From: Candidatus Methanoperedentaceae archaeon
GTDB taxonomy: Archaea > Halobacteriota > Methanosarcinia > Methanosarcinales > Methanoperedenaceae
Direction: 5' to 3'
Assembly (NCBI GenBank): GCA_003104905.1
Contig: PQAS01000044.1
Span: forward strand, 1 to 42,985
DNA length: 42,985 nt
Shown here: positions 1 through 7,825 of the stretch, piece by piece
Position numbering within the stretch: the first letter of the stretch is position 1
Layout of the letters: each line of letters starts with the position of its first letter
Program-made: the position numbers and the translations under genes
The notes under the pieces: generated by a model
Seen by the model: the letters and a program-made list of their open reading frames with translations, nothing else
Databases searched by the model: none
Told to the model about the DNA's origin: nothing

Positions 1-41
1 AGTAAACCTTATCATGCACCAGTTCCTCTGCGCCGACTGCC

Positions 42-2681
42 ATGCCTATACAAAACAGGAACCAGAAATCCCAATTCCTCAGGGACGACTCTGCCCGCGT
101 CCCCTTTGTTGTGATCGGAATATTTTTCGTGATTCTGTCCACAATTGTTTCCCTCAATCTTACCCGCATGGATATAAAAATGGCAAGAACAATGTCATCA
201 GATCCGGAAATATCAGCACCGGACCAGGCATTATCCTATGCAAAGGCAGACCTTGCAAGAGTACTTAACTATGCAGGAATGGAAGCGCTAAAATCACTCG
301 GCCAGACACCTGTCATACAACCGGATAACACAAGTGAATACAATGACGGCCCCTACCAATTCAACATGAATTGGGCACTGGCCATGACAAATAATACTTT
401 TAACAGGTACCTGGAATCAAATTACATGTACGACACTTTCACATACGGCGGATATTCCGTGAACGTAGAACCCACGTATTCCTGGAAGGCAATGACAATC
501 ACGCCAATAAGAATGAAGCTCAACAGGACTATAAACCCGCCGCTGTTTGAGCCGGGATACAACGGCTATGAAACATACTGGAAATTATCCATGCCAGTCA
601 GGGTCCATCTTAAAAATCTTGATATGAATTCAGAACTCCTGAGCGAGGACATAAACGTAGAAACATTGATAACATCACGCTATCCGCTTTTGCATGACCT
701 GACCGAAGAATATGGCATGAGAGTAAACGGCACAAATGCCGTGATGACAGAGACAACAGCGTTTGCCATGGCATACACATGGGGCAGGGGATATATGCAA
801 TATGGAAAAGGAACACCCATTAACATAGTGGATAACCCGGATCTTGCCCTGATCCTTAATGGTGCGCTGCTTCTTGACCAGGGTTTTGTGTTCAATTCAA
901 TTGATCCCAGAAGCCTTGTGGAATATGCAAACCAGACAGCTGAAACGCTTTCAAAAAAGAAAAAGAAATATGAGGATGTGATGCTTGATAACAATTCCCT
1001 TAAAGTTGATCCCAGGGAGGACGCATATATTTCAACTGGTGATCCTGAAAAGGCCGAGGAGGAATCACAGAAGGGAAAATATGATTTCAATACTACGATA
1101 ATCACGGATTATCTTAACAACAATTCCAAACCGGGCGGTTCTATTGTGAACGTGGAAATAAAGAAAGTGATTCCTCAGGTTTACAGCGCTTCATTTGCGA
1201 CCGGGGTTGCAAGGGTGGTTTCTGAAAATACCGGGGATCACAGCGGATATGAAGAAAGTTACAGCACTGATGCATGGGGTGAACCTGACAGCATGACCCA
1301 AACAGGAACGATAGCAAGAGATTCGTATGTTCCCGGAAACCTGTATGGTGAAACATGGGAGCTGGCATGGACGCGAAACCATGTATGGCGGCATACTTAC
1401 TGGGTCATGGAATCATGCGGGGAAAAGTGCACGATGAAGGTGCCGCATTATAATTATGTGACGGCACAGGATTCGAGGATGGATAAGGTGGCAATTACCC
1501 TGAAGGCGATTGAAAATTCGAATACGAATATTGGTCTTGATTTTGCAGGAAGGGCTCTTGCTTCTAAGAATGACGTGTATAGGCCATTTAATCCAGAGAA
1601 TGTGTCTGGCCGTAATGACCCGAATCTTGAAGCTGCGTACCTGCAATACAGGGAATTTTTTAATGCTACTAAAATTCCGAACCTGAAGAACATCGATCTG
1701 AATGGCGATACCGGCGCAAAATCCTATACATTGGATGCACCCGCATGGGTCATTGAGGAGGCGCAGTTTGCTGTGGATGATATTACCGGCATGATGAAAA
1801 ATGAAATCCGTCTTGACCCCGGGATTAATTATGAGAATTATCCTGTTCCTTCTGATCTGATTAATGCGGTGCGAAATGACCTGATTAAGAAGGTCTCGGA
1901 GAAGGAGATTGAATATGCAAATAAGTCCGGTTATTTTTCAGGCAAGTACAACAGCGCAAGCGCAAAGGTAATATCGGTCATTCGCGAGTGGTATGTGGAT
2001 CAGGTGAAGTACCAGGTACATGAGAAATTTTCTCAGGGAAGTAAACAGATAGATGATGAGATAAAGAAGAATTTCTCGGAACCTGAGAAGATAAAGCAGG
2101 CGAACAGGGATGCAGGAACTTTCCTCTCCCGCGGGTTCAAACTGCCGCTGGCTGTGAGTATGAGGGCATTTCATGTGGATGAGAATGGAAATATTTATCT
2201 GCCGCAGAAGCTACAGGCATGGAATGAGAGTGTGACGTTGTTGATAAACCAGGAGCCGGATTATCTGGATGAGCAAGTGCCTTATGGTGAGGAGAAGCTT
2301 TATACATTGAAGTTAAGGAATAGCAATCTGCTAGGTGTGACCGGGATTCATATTTTGCCGAATTTTGAACCATGGATAGCGACTTTCAATATGTGGTCGA
2401 TAGATGTGGAAGGAGAGTTCGTGAAATTAGAGGTGCAGGATGTGGATAATGAAGTGCATCCTGACCCGATTTTCGGACATGAGGCGCAGGTATATGTGAG
2501 GGAACAGAAATTTGGTGTCATAGATCCTATTACTGAATTACCTTTTGGTGATAATTTGCCCATCAAATTCATTTTTACGACGGGTACTTTTATTATTGTA
2601 CCTCCTGGTAAAATTGAAGGAGTGGGTGATAAAGATGGAGAAATCATTGAAGAGACAATCGGGTTTAAATCGATAAAATGA
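42..2681 (+). CDS. Large membrane-anchored extracytoplasmic protein, unknown function
   Basis: The protein has 879 residues. One hydrophobic segment lies near the N-terminus (about residues 23-45), preceded by a short charged stretch (RDDSAR) and followed by a long hydrophilic region. This is the layout of archaeal secreted or pilin-like surface proteins held by an N-terminal helix. The C-terminal quarter is rich in beta-type sequence, and there is a lysine/glutamate-rich stretch near residues 305-345. I do not recognise a catalytic motif. The start at 42 is the first in-frame ATG after a stop, but no clear Shine-Dalgarno sequence precedes it and the window edge is near. It overlaps the next gene by four bases (ATGA), so the two are probably co-transcribed. 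The reading frame is secure; the function is unknown. Confidence 0.8.
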   Translation: MPIQNRNQKSQFLRDDSARVPFVVIGIFFVILSTIVSLNLTRMDIKMARTMSSDPEISAPDQALSYAKADLARVLNYAGMEALKSLGQTPVIQPDNTSEYNDGPYQFNMNWALAMTNNTFNRYLESNYMYDTFTYGGYSVNVEPTYSWKAMTITPIRMKLNRTINPPLFEPGYNGYETYWKLSMPVRVHLKNLDMNSELLSEDINVETLITSRYPLLHDLTEEYGMRVNGTNAVMTETTAFAMAYTWGRGYMQYGKGTPINIVDNPDLALILNGALLLDQGFVFNSIDPRSLVEYANQTAETLSKKKKKYEDVMLDNNSLKVDPREDAYISTGDPEKAEEESQKGKYDFNTTIITDYLNNNSKPGGSIVNVEIKKVIPQVYSASFATGVARVVSENTGDHSGYEESYSTDAWGEPDSMTQTGTIARDSYVPGNLYGETWELAWTRNHVWRHTYWVMESCGEKCTMKVPHYNYVTAQDSRMDKVAITLKAIENSNTNIGLDFAGRALASKNDVYRPFNPENVSGRNDPNLEAAYLQYREFFNATKIPNLKNIDLNGDTGAKSYTLDAPAWVIEEAQFAVDDITGMMKNEIRLDPGINYENYPVPSDLINAVRNDLIKKVSEKEIEYANKSGYFSGKYNSASAKVISVIREWYVDQVKYQVHEKFSQGSKQIDDEIKKNFSEPEKIKQANRDAGTFLSRGFKLPLAVSMRAFHVDENGNIYLPQKLQAWNESVTLLINQEPDYLDEQVPYGEEKLYTLKLRNSNLLGVTGIHILPNFEPWIATFNMWSIDVEGEFVKLEVQDVDNEVHPDPIFGHEAQVYVREQKFGVIDPITELPFGDNLPIKFIFTTGTFIIVPPGKIEGVGDKDGEIIEETIGFKSIK

Positions 2682-3271
2682 ATTTAAGAAGATTAGTGTT
2701 GATATTGATTATTATAATTTCATTTAATTTTCAAATTGCATTTGGTTCTGAAAATGAGTTTGGTATTGTAAATGCATGGTTCAATACTGAAAATGCAACT
2801 GTCGATGGAATTGAATTAAAAATTCATGAACCGTCTGAAATTAAAGTAGAAGTTATATCTAAAGTCGATGGACATGTTTTTGTTGCACTAACAGAAACGG
2901 GAGTTACAAAAGGTTTTGATATTTTGAATGGCCCAAGCAAACAAGATGAAAGAATAGATAATTTGAATATAGAAAAAGGTTGGTCAAAAACATTCATTTG
3001 GAACATTGCACCGAACGGAGCATGGAAAAATGGGAATGCACCAATAAATGTTTATGTTGGTTTTTATAATAAAAAATCCAAAATAGATAAGAAAATCCAA
3101 TTCACCATCGCCAACCCTTACATCCTCGACGAACAATATTCCGGCGCCGTCCCCGCAACTGAAACGACCGCCTCTCCGGCGGGAACCCCGGCGAAGACGA
3201 CGCCGTTCCTTTCGCTGATATTTGCGGCCTGCGCACTGATCCTGGCATGGTGCTGGAGAAGGAAACAATAG
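2678..3271 (+). CDS. Secreted surface protein with C-terminal membrane anchor
   Basis: The 197-residue protein has a signal peptide (MNLRRLVLILIIIISFNF, cleavage likely near residue 23), a soluble domain of about 120 residues, a Thr/Pro/Ala-rich linker (about 155-172) and a C-terminal hydrophobic helix ending in WRRKQ. That tail is the usual architecture of archaeal surface proteins anchored or sorted at the C-terminus. It is translationally coupled to the preceding large extracytoplasmic protein. Base composition changes sharply within the gene: the first 430 bases are very AT-rich, while the last 160 bases encoding the linker and anchor are GC-rich. The anchor may therefore be native and the exported domain acquired, or the reverse. 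The domain itself is not recognised. Confidence 0.8.
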   Translation: MNLRRLVLILIIIISFNFQIAFGSENEFGIVNAWFNTENATVDGIELKIHEPSEIKVEVISKVDGHVFVALTETGVTKGFDILNGPSKQDERIDNLNIEKGWSKTFIWNIAPNGAWKNGNAPINVYVGFYNKKSKIDKKIQFTIANPYILDEQYSGAVPATETTASPAGTPAKTTPFLSLIFAACALILAWCWRRKQ

Positions 3272-3373
3272 TGAGATAGCACAAATACGCACGGATTCGT
3301 GAAAATCGGTCTTATCCTCTTTTTCACGGACTTGAGAAAATTATATTTCAACCTGTGAGATAAAGTAAATGTA

Positions 3374-3637
3374 ATGGTCGAAATAATAATTAAAAGAAAA
3401 ATAGTTACAGAAAGAATAACTGCAAAATTGAAAAATATTGCAGTTTGTGCACCGGATGGGAGCTGCATACCCATAGCCCTTCCTAATGGTGATTTTACTT
3501 TTGATGTTACTGAAAATATTAAGACTTATTGGGATTCCTTAAATGAGTCACAACAAAAATCAATTATTAGAAGATATGTAGAGGGAAATTGGAGTTTAGA
3601 AGATGTTATTAAAGAAGAATTGAATAAGGAGAGATAA
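3374..3637 (+). CDS. Small hypothetical protein (87 aa)
   Basis: The 87-residue protein starts with a basic beta-like N-terminus, has a CAPDGSC motif near residues 29-35, and ends in an acidic helical tail (EDVIKEELNKER). No family is recognised. The gene is AT-rich like the 5' half of the preceding surface-protein gene. No strong ribosome binding site is visible upstream. The same reading frame continues after the TAA stop for about 42 further codons, up to the marker 8 gene, so a longer ancestral protein broken by a stop is possible. Moderate confidence that it is expressed. Confidence 0.5.
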   Translation: MVEIIIKRKIVTERITAKLKNIAVCAPDGSCIPIALPNGDFTFDVTENIKTYWDSLNESQQKSIIRRYVEGNWSLEDVIKEELNKER

Positions 3638-3766
3638 AATGAAGAATGTGTTTCGGAAGAAATAAGCATACTGTTAACACTTACATCCAACTATGTCATA
3701 ACGGCGAGGATATCAAAAGTAAAAGCTGCTGAATTGCTTGAACTCTATGAATTAGCGAGTGATTAA
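3638..3766 (+). other. Open in-frame continuation of the 87-aa gene, possible gene remnant
   Basis: After the stop of the 87-residue gene the same frame stays open for about 42 codons and would end in a helical segment (ARISKVKAAELLELYELASD) before a TAA just upstream of the marker 8 gene. There is no ATG early in this stretch. The sequence looks protein-like rather than random and ends in a helix of the type seen in small antitoxins, but I cannot assign a family. It may be the 3' part of a gene interrupted by a nonsense mutation. Confidence 0.25.
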
Positions 3767-3767
3767 A

Positions 3768-4616
3768 ATGCCGCATATCATGGAACTTTTCGGGAAAACG
3801 CGTGTGGTTGTAAAAGATGGAAAGGTTGCGGAAGTAGGAGAACCTGTCGCAGATTGGTGCCTTGTTTTCAGCAAGTTTTCAAATGTCTCAAGACTAACTG
3901 CTGATGAAGCAAAAAAGAATATGGAGTACAGGATTCATGAACTGGGTATGTTCACTCCCCAGAGGAGGTTTGATTATGGGGTTTTTGTTAATTTCGGCGC
4001 GACTGAAATAATGATGACCGCACTTGCCCGCGGGCTTATCGATTCCACGGTCACTGTATGTGATGGCGCCGGAACGGTAATCACTAATAATCCAACATTG
4101 GTACAGGGGATGGGAGCATTGATGTCAGGGCTTATTGAAACCGAGCCTATCACGGAAATTATTGCCGGAATCGAATCGCGGGGAGGCATCGTACTTGATA
4201 AGGAAAAAGCAGGGATAGACCAGAAAGGCGGTCTTATAAAAGCATATGAACTTGGTTTTAAGAGAATTGCGGTCAGTGTTGTCTCTCCGGCAGAGGCGGA
4301 AAAACTTCGTTTGTTCGAGAAAGAAAATGACATTGATCTTACACTGATCGGCGCTCATCTCACAGGCATCAAATGCAGGGAGGCCGAAGAACTCATTCAA
4401 AAAATGGATATTATCACAGGCTGCGCTTCAAATATGGTGCGCCGCCTCATACATCCGCTTCTTCAGGCAGGCACCTCTGTTCCGGTTTTTGCGATGACCC
4501 AAAAAGGAAAAGAGCTGATTATGGAGAGAGCAAAAGAAATTGATTCACCAATACTTGTCAGCACAGCAGAATTACCTGTGCTTCCGGAGCATAAGCAACC
4601 AAGACCGCTAAGATAG
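3768..4616 (+). CDS. Methanogenesis marker protein 8 (DUF2099)
   Basis: The 282-residue protein matches the methanogenesis marker 8 family as I know it: an N-terminal HIMELFGKTRVVVKDGKVAEVG hairpin, a WC motif (residues 30-31), an ELGMFTPQRRFDYG segment, and a Gly-rich central region (CDGAGTVITNNP) followed by ESRGGIVLDKEKAGIDQKGG. The family is restricted to organisms with methyl-coenzyme M reductase; its biochemical role is unknown. I chose the ATG at 3768 because family members begin close to HIMEL; a GTG three codons upstream is the alternative. No strong ribosome binding site is visible. It supports methanogenesis or reverse methanogenesis in this organism. Confidence 0.85.
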   Translation: MPHIMELFGKTRVVVKDGKVAEVGEPVADWCLVFSKFSNVSRLTADEAKKNMEYRIHELGMFTPQRRFDYGVFVNFGATEIMMTALARGLIDSTVTVCDGAGTVITNNPTLVQGMGALMSGLIETEPITEIIAGIESRGGIVLDKEKAGIDQKGGLIKAYELGFKRIAVSVVSPAEAEKLRLFEKENDIDLTLIGAHLTGIKCREAEELIQKMDIITGCASNMVRRLIHPLLQAGTSVPVFAMTQKGKELIMERAKEIDSPILVSTAELPVLPEHKQPRPLR

Positions 4617-4865
4617 AAACTTATGTTTGATCCGGAATGCTGAATCATAAATTGAAATGGTATTTATTTAGAATCCGAGAATAGTTTTTATCCTCTGGAA
4701 CTTAATTTAGCATGTGTCTTTATTTTGCGAGAAAAAACGAACAATCGAATTTTTCACCCTCGGAGTGGTTGTTCTTATTTCATTACCGCTTGCTTCCAGC
4801 ATGAAATTTCAATAGCAGTAAAATAAAAATCAAAACAAATTATTCTCCGATCAGATTATTCTTCT

Positions 4866-5363
4866 TTAGGTTTTCAAATACCTCTGTTCCTTTTTCTGTG
4901 AGAATAAACTTCTTCCAGGTTTTTTTCCAGGGGTTAGAGACTGAATCAGCCCACGCTTTTCCAGTTCCCGCATTGCATAACTGATGTTCTGTAATGATCT
5001 ATCTGTCGAAACTGCTATATCCGATGCTTGTATCATCCTTTTTTCATGCATCATTTTTAATACGACCAGTCTTCTATCCACTCCCAGAACCCACATTGTC
5101 AGCCCGTCTATATTGACTATCCCCAGAACAAATAATTTATACAGTTCTTTATTTGAATCGGATGAGCATTCCAATGGATCCTGGATTTTTTCCTCTTGGG
5201 ATTTCTGTGGTTTCAATGAAATACCTTCAAGATCGGCACAGAGCTTATTAGTTTGAATTTCACTTTTTGAGGAGAGAGGCGTTATGGCTGCTATGGAAAA
5301 TAAAACTAATAATATGACTACCATGATTCGTAGGTTTTTATTAGGTCGTTCATTATCATTCAT
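4866..5363 (-). CDS. Membrane-tethered winged-helix regulator, probable 3' frameshift
   Basis: The N-terminus has one transmembrane helix (about residues 12-30), then a linker and a winged helix-turn-helix domain (about 95-150: RRLVVLKMMHEKRMIQASDIAVSTDRSLQNISYAMRELEKRG, split here by recognition helix and wing). This suggests a membrane-anchored transcription regulator. The readable frame ends in a basic, non-family tail. In the frame reached by adding one base at the run of seven A (plus-strand T run at about 4920-4926), the protein would continue WKKFILTEKGTEVFENLKK and stop at 4840, a typical winged-helix ending. So the intact protein probably spans 4840-5363. Whether the shift is real, programmed or a sequencing error cannot be told here. 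Confidence 0.7.
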   Translation of the reverse strand: MNDNERPNKNLRIMVVILLVLFSIAAITPLSSKSEIQTNKLCADLEGISLKPQKSQEEKIQDPLECSSDSNKELYKLFVLGIVNIDGLTMWVLGVDRRLVVLKMMHEKRMIQASDIAVSTDRSLQNISYAMRELEKRGLIQSLTPGKKPGRSLFSQKKEQRYLKT

Positions 5364-5606
5364 ACTATTTGCATGAATTCTTTTTCCTTCGTATTATGTT
5401 TTCCCCGAATACAATCTAAATTATTTTCATCTTCTATTTTTCGTTTTAATTTAAAAGAATAAAATTATATAAAATCGATAACAACTTATCACAAATTAGA
5501 AAGATTTATAAGATTTGAAAATTATTGTTCATTTAACAGACCCAATTATGTTGGTTGTGGTTTGCAGGTTAACAGGGTATAATGAGAATCTGATCGGAAA
5601 AGATAC
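5364..5606. other. AT-rich intergenic region with promoter-like sequences
   Basis: This stretch separates the divergent membrane-tethered regulator and the downstream microprotein. It is very AT-rich and holds several TATA-like sequences, notably around 5461-5475 (AAAATTATATAAAATC) and 5508-5516 (TTTATAAGA). I see no gene, and no repeat or RNA structure that I can name. Confidence 0.4.
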
Positions 5607-5738
5607 ATGAAAATAGAATTCATTGAAAGAATAAAGGATTTGGGAATAGGAGCATATATGATGGTTTTAGGAACATTCTTTATTCTATTAATGATAGGAT
5701 GGTTAATATATAATATTTTTATTTCTTCTAAAGGTTAG
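5607..5738 (+). CDS. Single-helix membrane microprotein (43 aa)
   Basis: An ATG at 5607 opens a 44-codon frame including the stop. The product starts with an amphipathic, charged segment (MKIEFIERIKDLG) and then one strong transmembrane helix (about residues 17-38), ending in SSKG. The start has only a weak purine-rich upstream region (GGAAAAGA). Clean amphipathic-plus-helix architecture in an otherwise non-coding region supports a real gene. Its stop codon lies inside the left arm of a 9-bp inverted repeat. Function unknown; small membrane regulators or type I toxin-like peptides look similar. Confidence 0.45.
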   Translation: MKIEFIERIKDLGIGAYMMVLGTFFILLMIGWLIYNIFISSKG

Positions 5739-5795
5739 GCATCATAAAATTTTTTCAATTGAAAAAATATCTTCCTAAACAATTGGTGCCTAACC
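5733..5795. repeat. Nested inverted repeat (9-bp outer arms, 20-bp inner palindrome)
   Basis: Outer arms GGTTAGGCA (5733-5741) and TGCCTAACC (5787-5795) are perfectly complementary. Between them lies a perfect 20-bp palindrome, ATTTTTTCAATTGAAAAAAT (5749-5768). It sits at the 3' end of the membrane microprotein and overlaps its stop codon. It could be a transcription terminator, the ends of a small mobile element, or a structured RNA. Confidence 0.6.
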
Positions 5796-6414
5796 GGAAT
5801 TTTAATAAAAATATATCCTGACATTAAGGATTTTGCAGGTTTTAAAGACAGAAGACTGAAAAATGAAAATAATAGACTAAGCTTTGAATTTAGAATAATA
5901 ATCCCCTCGAAAAAATCCCTAAAAAGCATCCGTCTTAAACTATTGCAGATGTGGGCAGACTACCAAAGACGTAGTGATGTTCTCCCCACCTTCACCCTTT
6001 TACAAATGAGGTAAGGAAGATGGCCATCTACAATTGTTTCTCCGAAGTAAGTTGTTTAGAGCGTAAAATTCGTATCGATTAGTCCCTTCATTGAAAGAAC
6101 ATACTTTTTTGTTTCCCATGCAAGAAATCTATAAAACAACACCGATAATTGCATGGAAACCAGGGACTCTGATATTGAAATCTTTCTCAACTGGCAGAAG
6201 TAGTTCATCTTAAAAAAAAATCATCTTCCACGAGATATTTATTATTATATGTCCGAACGATTTTTTTAGAATGGCCAGTCGATTTTGCACCGATACCGAA
6301 TCGAGTGATGATTTTCTGAAAGGATAAGCTAAAAGACAAATACAAAAAATCTTAAAATGAGCAAATATGTGTATTGCTCATGTCATTTTCTCAAGATATA
6401 ATACTCACTGGGAA
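5796..6414. other. AT-rich region without a confident gene
   Basis: On the plus strand a frame is open from about 5763 to a TAA at 6009-6011 but has no early start codon; its translation includes PDIKDFAGFKDRRLKNE and LQMWADYQRR. A second short open stretch around 6066-6212 is in another frame. Near 6170-6270 a frame beginning METRDSDIEIFLNWQK is interrupted by stops. These look like decayed coding sequence, perhaps of a mobile element, but no family can be named and no intact gene is present. Confidence 0.35.
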
Positions 6415-7512
6415 TTATATTTTCAACCAGAACAGGATTATGTAATAAACTACCATTATTACAGCGCCGAGGGGCAAACCGAGTTTTGCCCATTCTTTGC
6501 TTGTAATACCAAGTTTATTTGCGGAGATAATATTGGGAATGTTCCCTGGAATCAACATACCTCCTGCTATCAAAAGACCCATGAGGGCCGCATTGATCTG
6601 TAATGTTGCCATTCCTTTTGTTATTTCTGCTGAAGCAAGTGTGGCATTATCAAGTATAGCTGAGGTTGTATTAACCCAATACAGGATTTCAGGTGATAGC
6701 GCTTTTATGTACCATTCTATTATCGGAGTGAATCCTATTCCAAGGAAAACGAGTGCCATCACAAAAATATACACTTTGAAAGCACGGATTCCCACATCTT
6801 TTAAAGTTTCCTTCTCCTCTGCTGAAGTGAGTGAATCTTTTGCTTTTTCCTTTTGTCCTACAAAGAACATACTTAATATTCCGAGTGCAATTATACCTGG
6901 GATTATATATTTTCCAATTTGTTCAAACAAAAACCAGAAGTTCTCCTGTAATTTTGTTTTTATCACGATCGTAGAAAGTGGCTCTCCAATTGGGGTGAGT
7001 GCTGCTCCAAGACCGATTGCAAAACAGGCAATAATTACAAGATTAATCTCAGTTTTGCGGTTTAATTTCAGGGCACTGACCAATTCAACAAGAAGCAAAG
7101 CTGCAATAATTGCTGTTATGATACTTGATAATATTCCAAGGATGACTACGATAAGAAATACGAAAATTTTTAACGGAACTTTATTAAGTATTGAATCTGT
7201 AAAGCCTTTCAGACTAGCTCGACCATAGTGAAAAATCAGCCCAGCTATAAGAACAGCCAGTGTGATTTCAATAGGATCTATAATTGCTTTTTCTATCAGT
7301 TTGAGATTCCATATGGGTAATAGCTCATCTGCTACATTCGAAGTCACCTTAAATAAAAAGTGGTCAACTGTAACTGCAATAACGCCCATTGTAAAAAGAA
7401 AAACTTCGAGATTATGTTCGATTTTTTTAACTAAGAACGGTCCTAATAATACTATTAAGAAGATGACAAACAATAATGCTGAGAGTGTCATATCCACCGG
7501 TGGTAATATCAT
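6415..7512 (-). CDS. DUF1646 family predicted cation transporter
   Basis: The 365-residue protein is almost entirely membrane-embedded, with about ten to eleven hydrophobic segments. It matches the DUF1646 'predicted cation transporter' family, related to the NhaD/ArsB ion transporter superfamily. Visible signatures are TPIGEPLSTIVI in the first half and PGNIPNIISANKLGI near the C-terminus, which correspond to the discontinuous-helix regions of this superfamily. It likely moves Na+ or another cation, possibly in exchange for protons, but the substrate is not shown by sequence. It is divergent from the mtr operon across 313 bases, so it may act on the sodium gradient that Mtr makes or uses. 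The ATG at 7512 is used; an ATG seven codons inside is an alternative. Confidence 0.85.
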   Translation of the reverse strand: MILPPVDMTLSALLFVIFLIVLLGPFLVKKIEHNLEVFLFTMGVIAVTVDHFLFKVTSNVADELLPIWNLKLIEKAIIDPIEITLAVLIAGLIFHYGRASLKGFTDSILNKVPLKIFVFLIVVILGILSSIITAIIAALLLVELVSALKLNRKTEINLVIIACFAIGLGAALTPIGEPLSTIVIKTKLQENFWFLFEQIGKYIIPGIIALGILSMFFVGQKEKAKDSLTSAEEKETLKDVGIRAFKVYIFVMALVFLGIGFTPIIEWYIKALSPEILYWVNTTSAILDNATLASAEITKGMATLQINAALMGLLIAGGMLIPGNIPNIISANKLGITSKEWAKLGLPLGAVIMVVYYIILFWLKI

Positions 7513-7576
7513 AAAATGCCTCCTATAAAGATACTTTTTCTTTCCAGAACTTAGTAGTTCTTAACTTTTTTGGTTT

Positions 7577-7600
7577 GATTCTACAGTTGATTCTACAGTT
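7577..7600. repeat. Tandem 12-bp repeat, two copies
   Basis: GATTCTACAGTT occurs twice back to back in the space between the DUF1646 transporter and the mtr operon. It may be a simple duplication or a pair of binding sites for a regulator. Confidence 0.6.
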
Positions 7601-7728
7601 TGATTTACATCCCAGCAGAATTGCCGCTGCTTCCGAGGCATAAGCAGCCAAAGCCTCTAATTTAAAAATCCATTTTTTCGCAGGTGGTTTCTTATCTGGC
7701 CACATTGTGCAAATAGCCCGACAATATT

Positions 7729-7752
7729 CGAAAGATTTATAATGTATAATAA
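7729..7752 (+). promoter_or_regulatory. Predicted archaeal promoter (BRE/TATA) of the mtr operon
   Basis: A purine-rich CGAAAG element is followed directly by TTTATAATG and a second TATAATAA. This is the expected BRE plus TATA arrangement, and would place transcription start near 7763-7770. mtrE then has a clear ribosome binding site, GGAGGA at 7811-7816, nine bases before its ATG. Confidence 0.55.
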
Positions 7753-7825
7753 GGTAGTCCGTTAAAAACTAATCTATAATAGTTTTTTATGGTGATTTGA
7801 ATTCAATATAGGAGGACATAATAAA

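Larger units (their letters stand above)
7513..7825. other. Divergent intergenic region upstream of the mtr operon
   Basis: This 313-base space holds the mtr promoter, its 5' leader and the tandem 12-bp repeat. A 60-codon minus-strand frame (7523-7705) is present but has no recognisable protein character and I do not call it. The leader between the predicted transcription start and mtrE is about 60 bases. Confidence 0.5.

Noticed and set aside
14-268. 84-codon plus-strand frame at the window start
   Set aside because: It lies over the start of the larger secreted protein in another frame, and its translation has no domain or signal.
5735-5929. 64-codon minus-strand frame
   Set aside because: AT-rich, low complexity hydrophobic translation that covers the inverted repeat; no ribosome binding site.
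7523-7705. 60-codon minus-strand frame between the transporter and mtr
   Set aside because: No recognisable protein character, it runs across the tandem repeat, and it lacks a convincing start.
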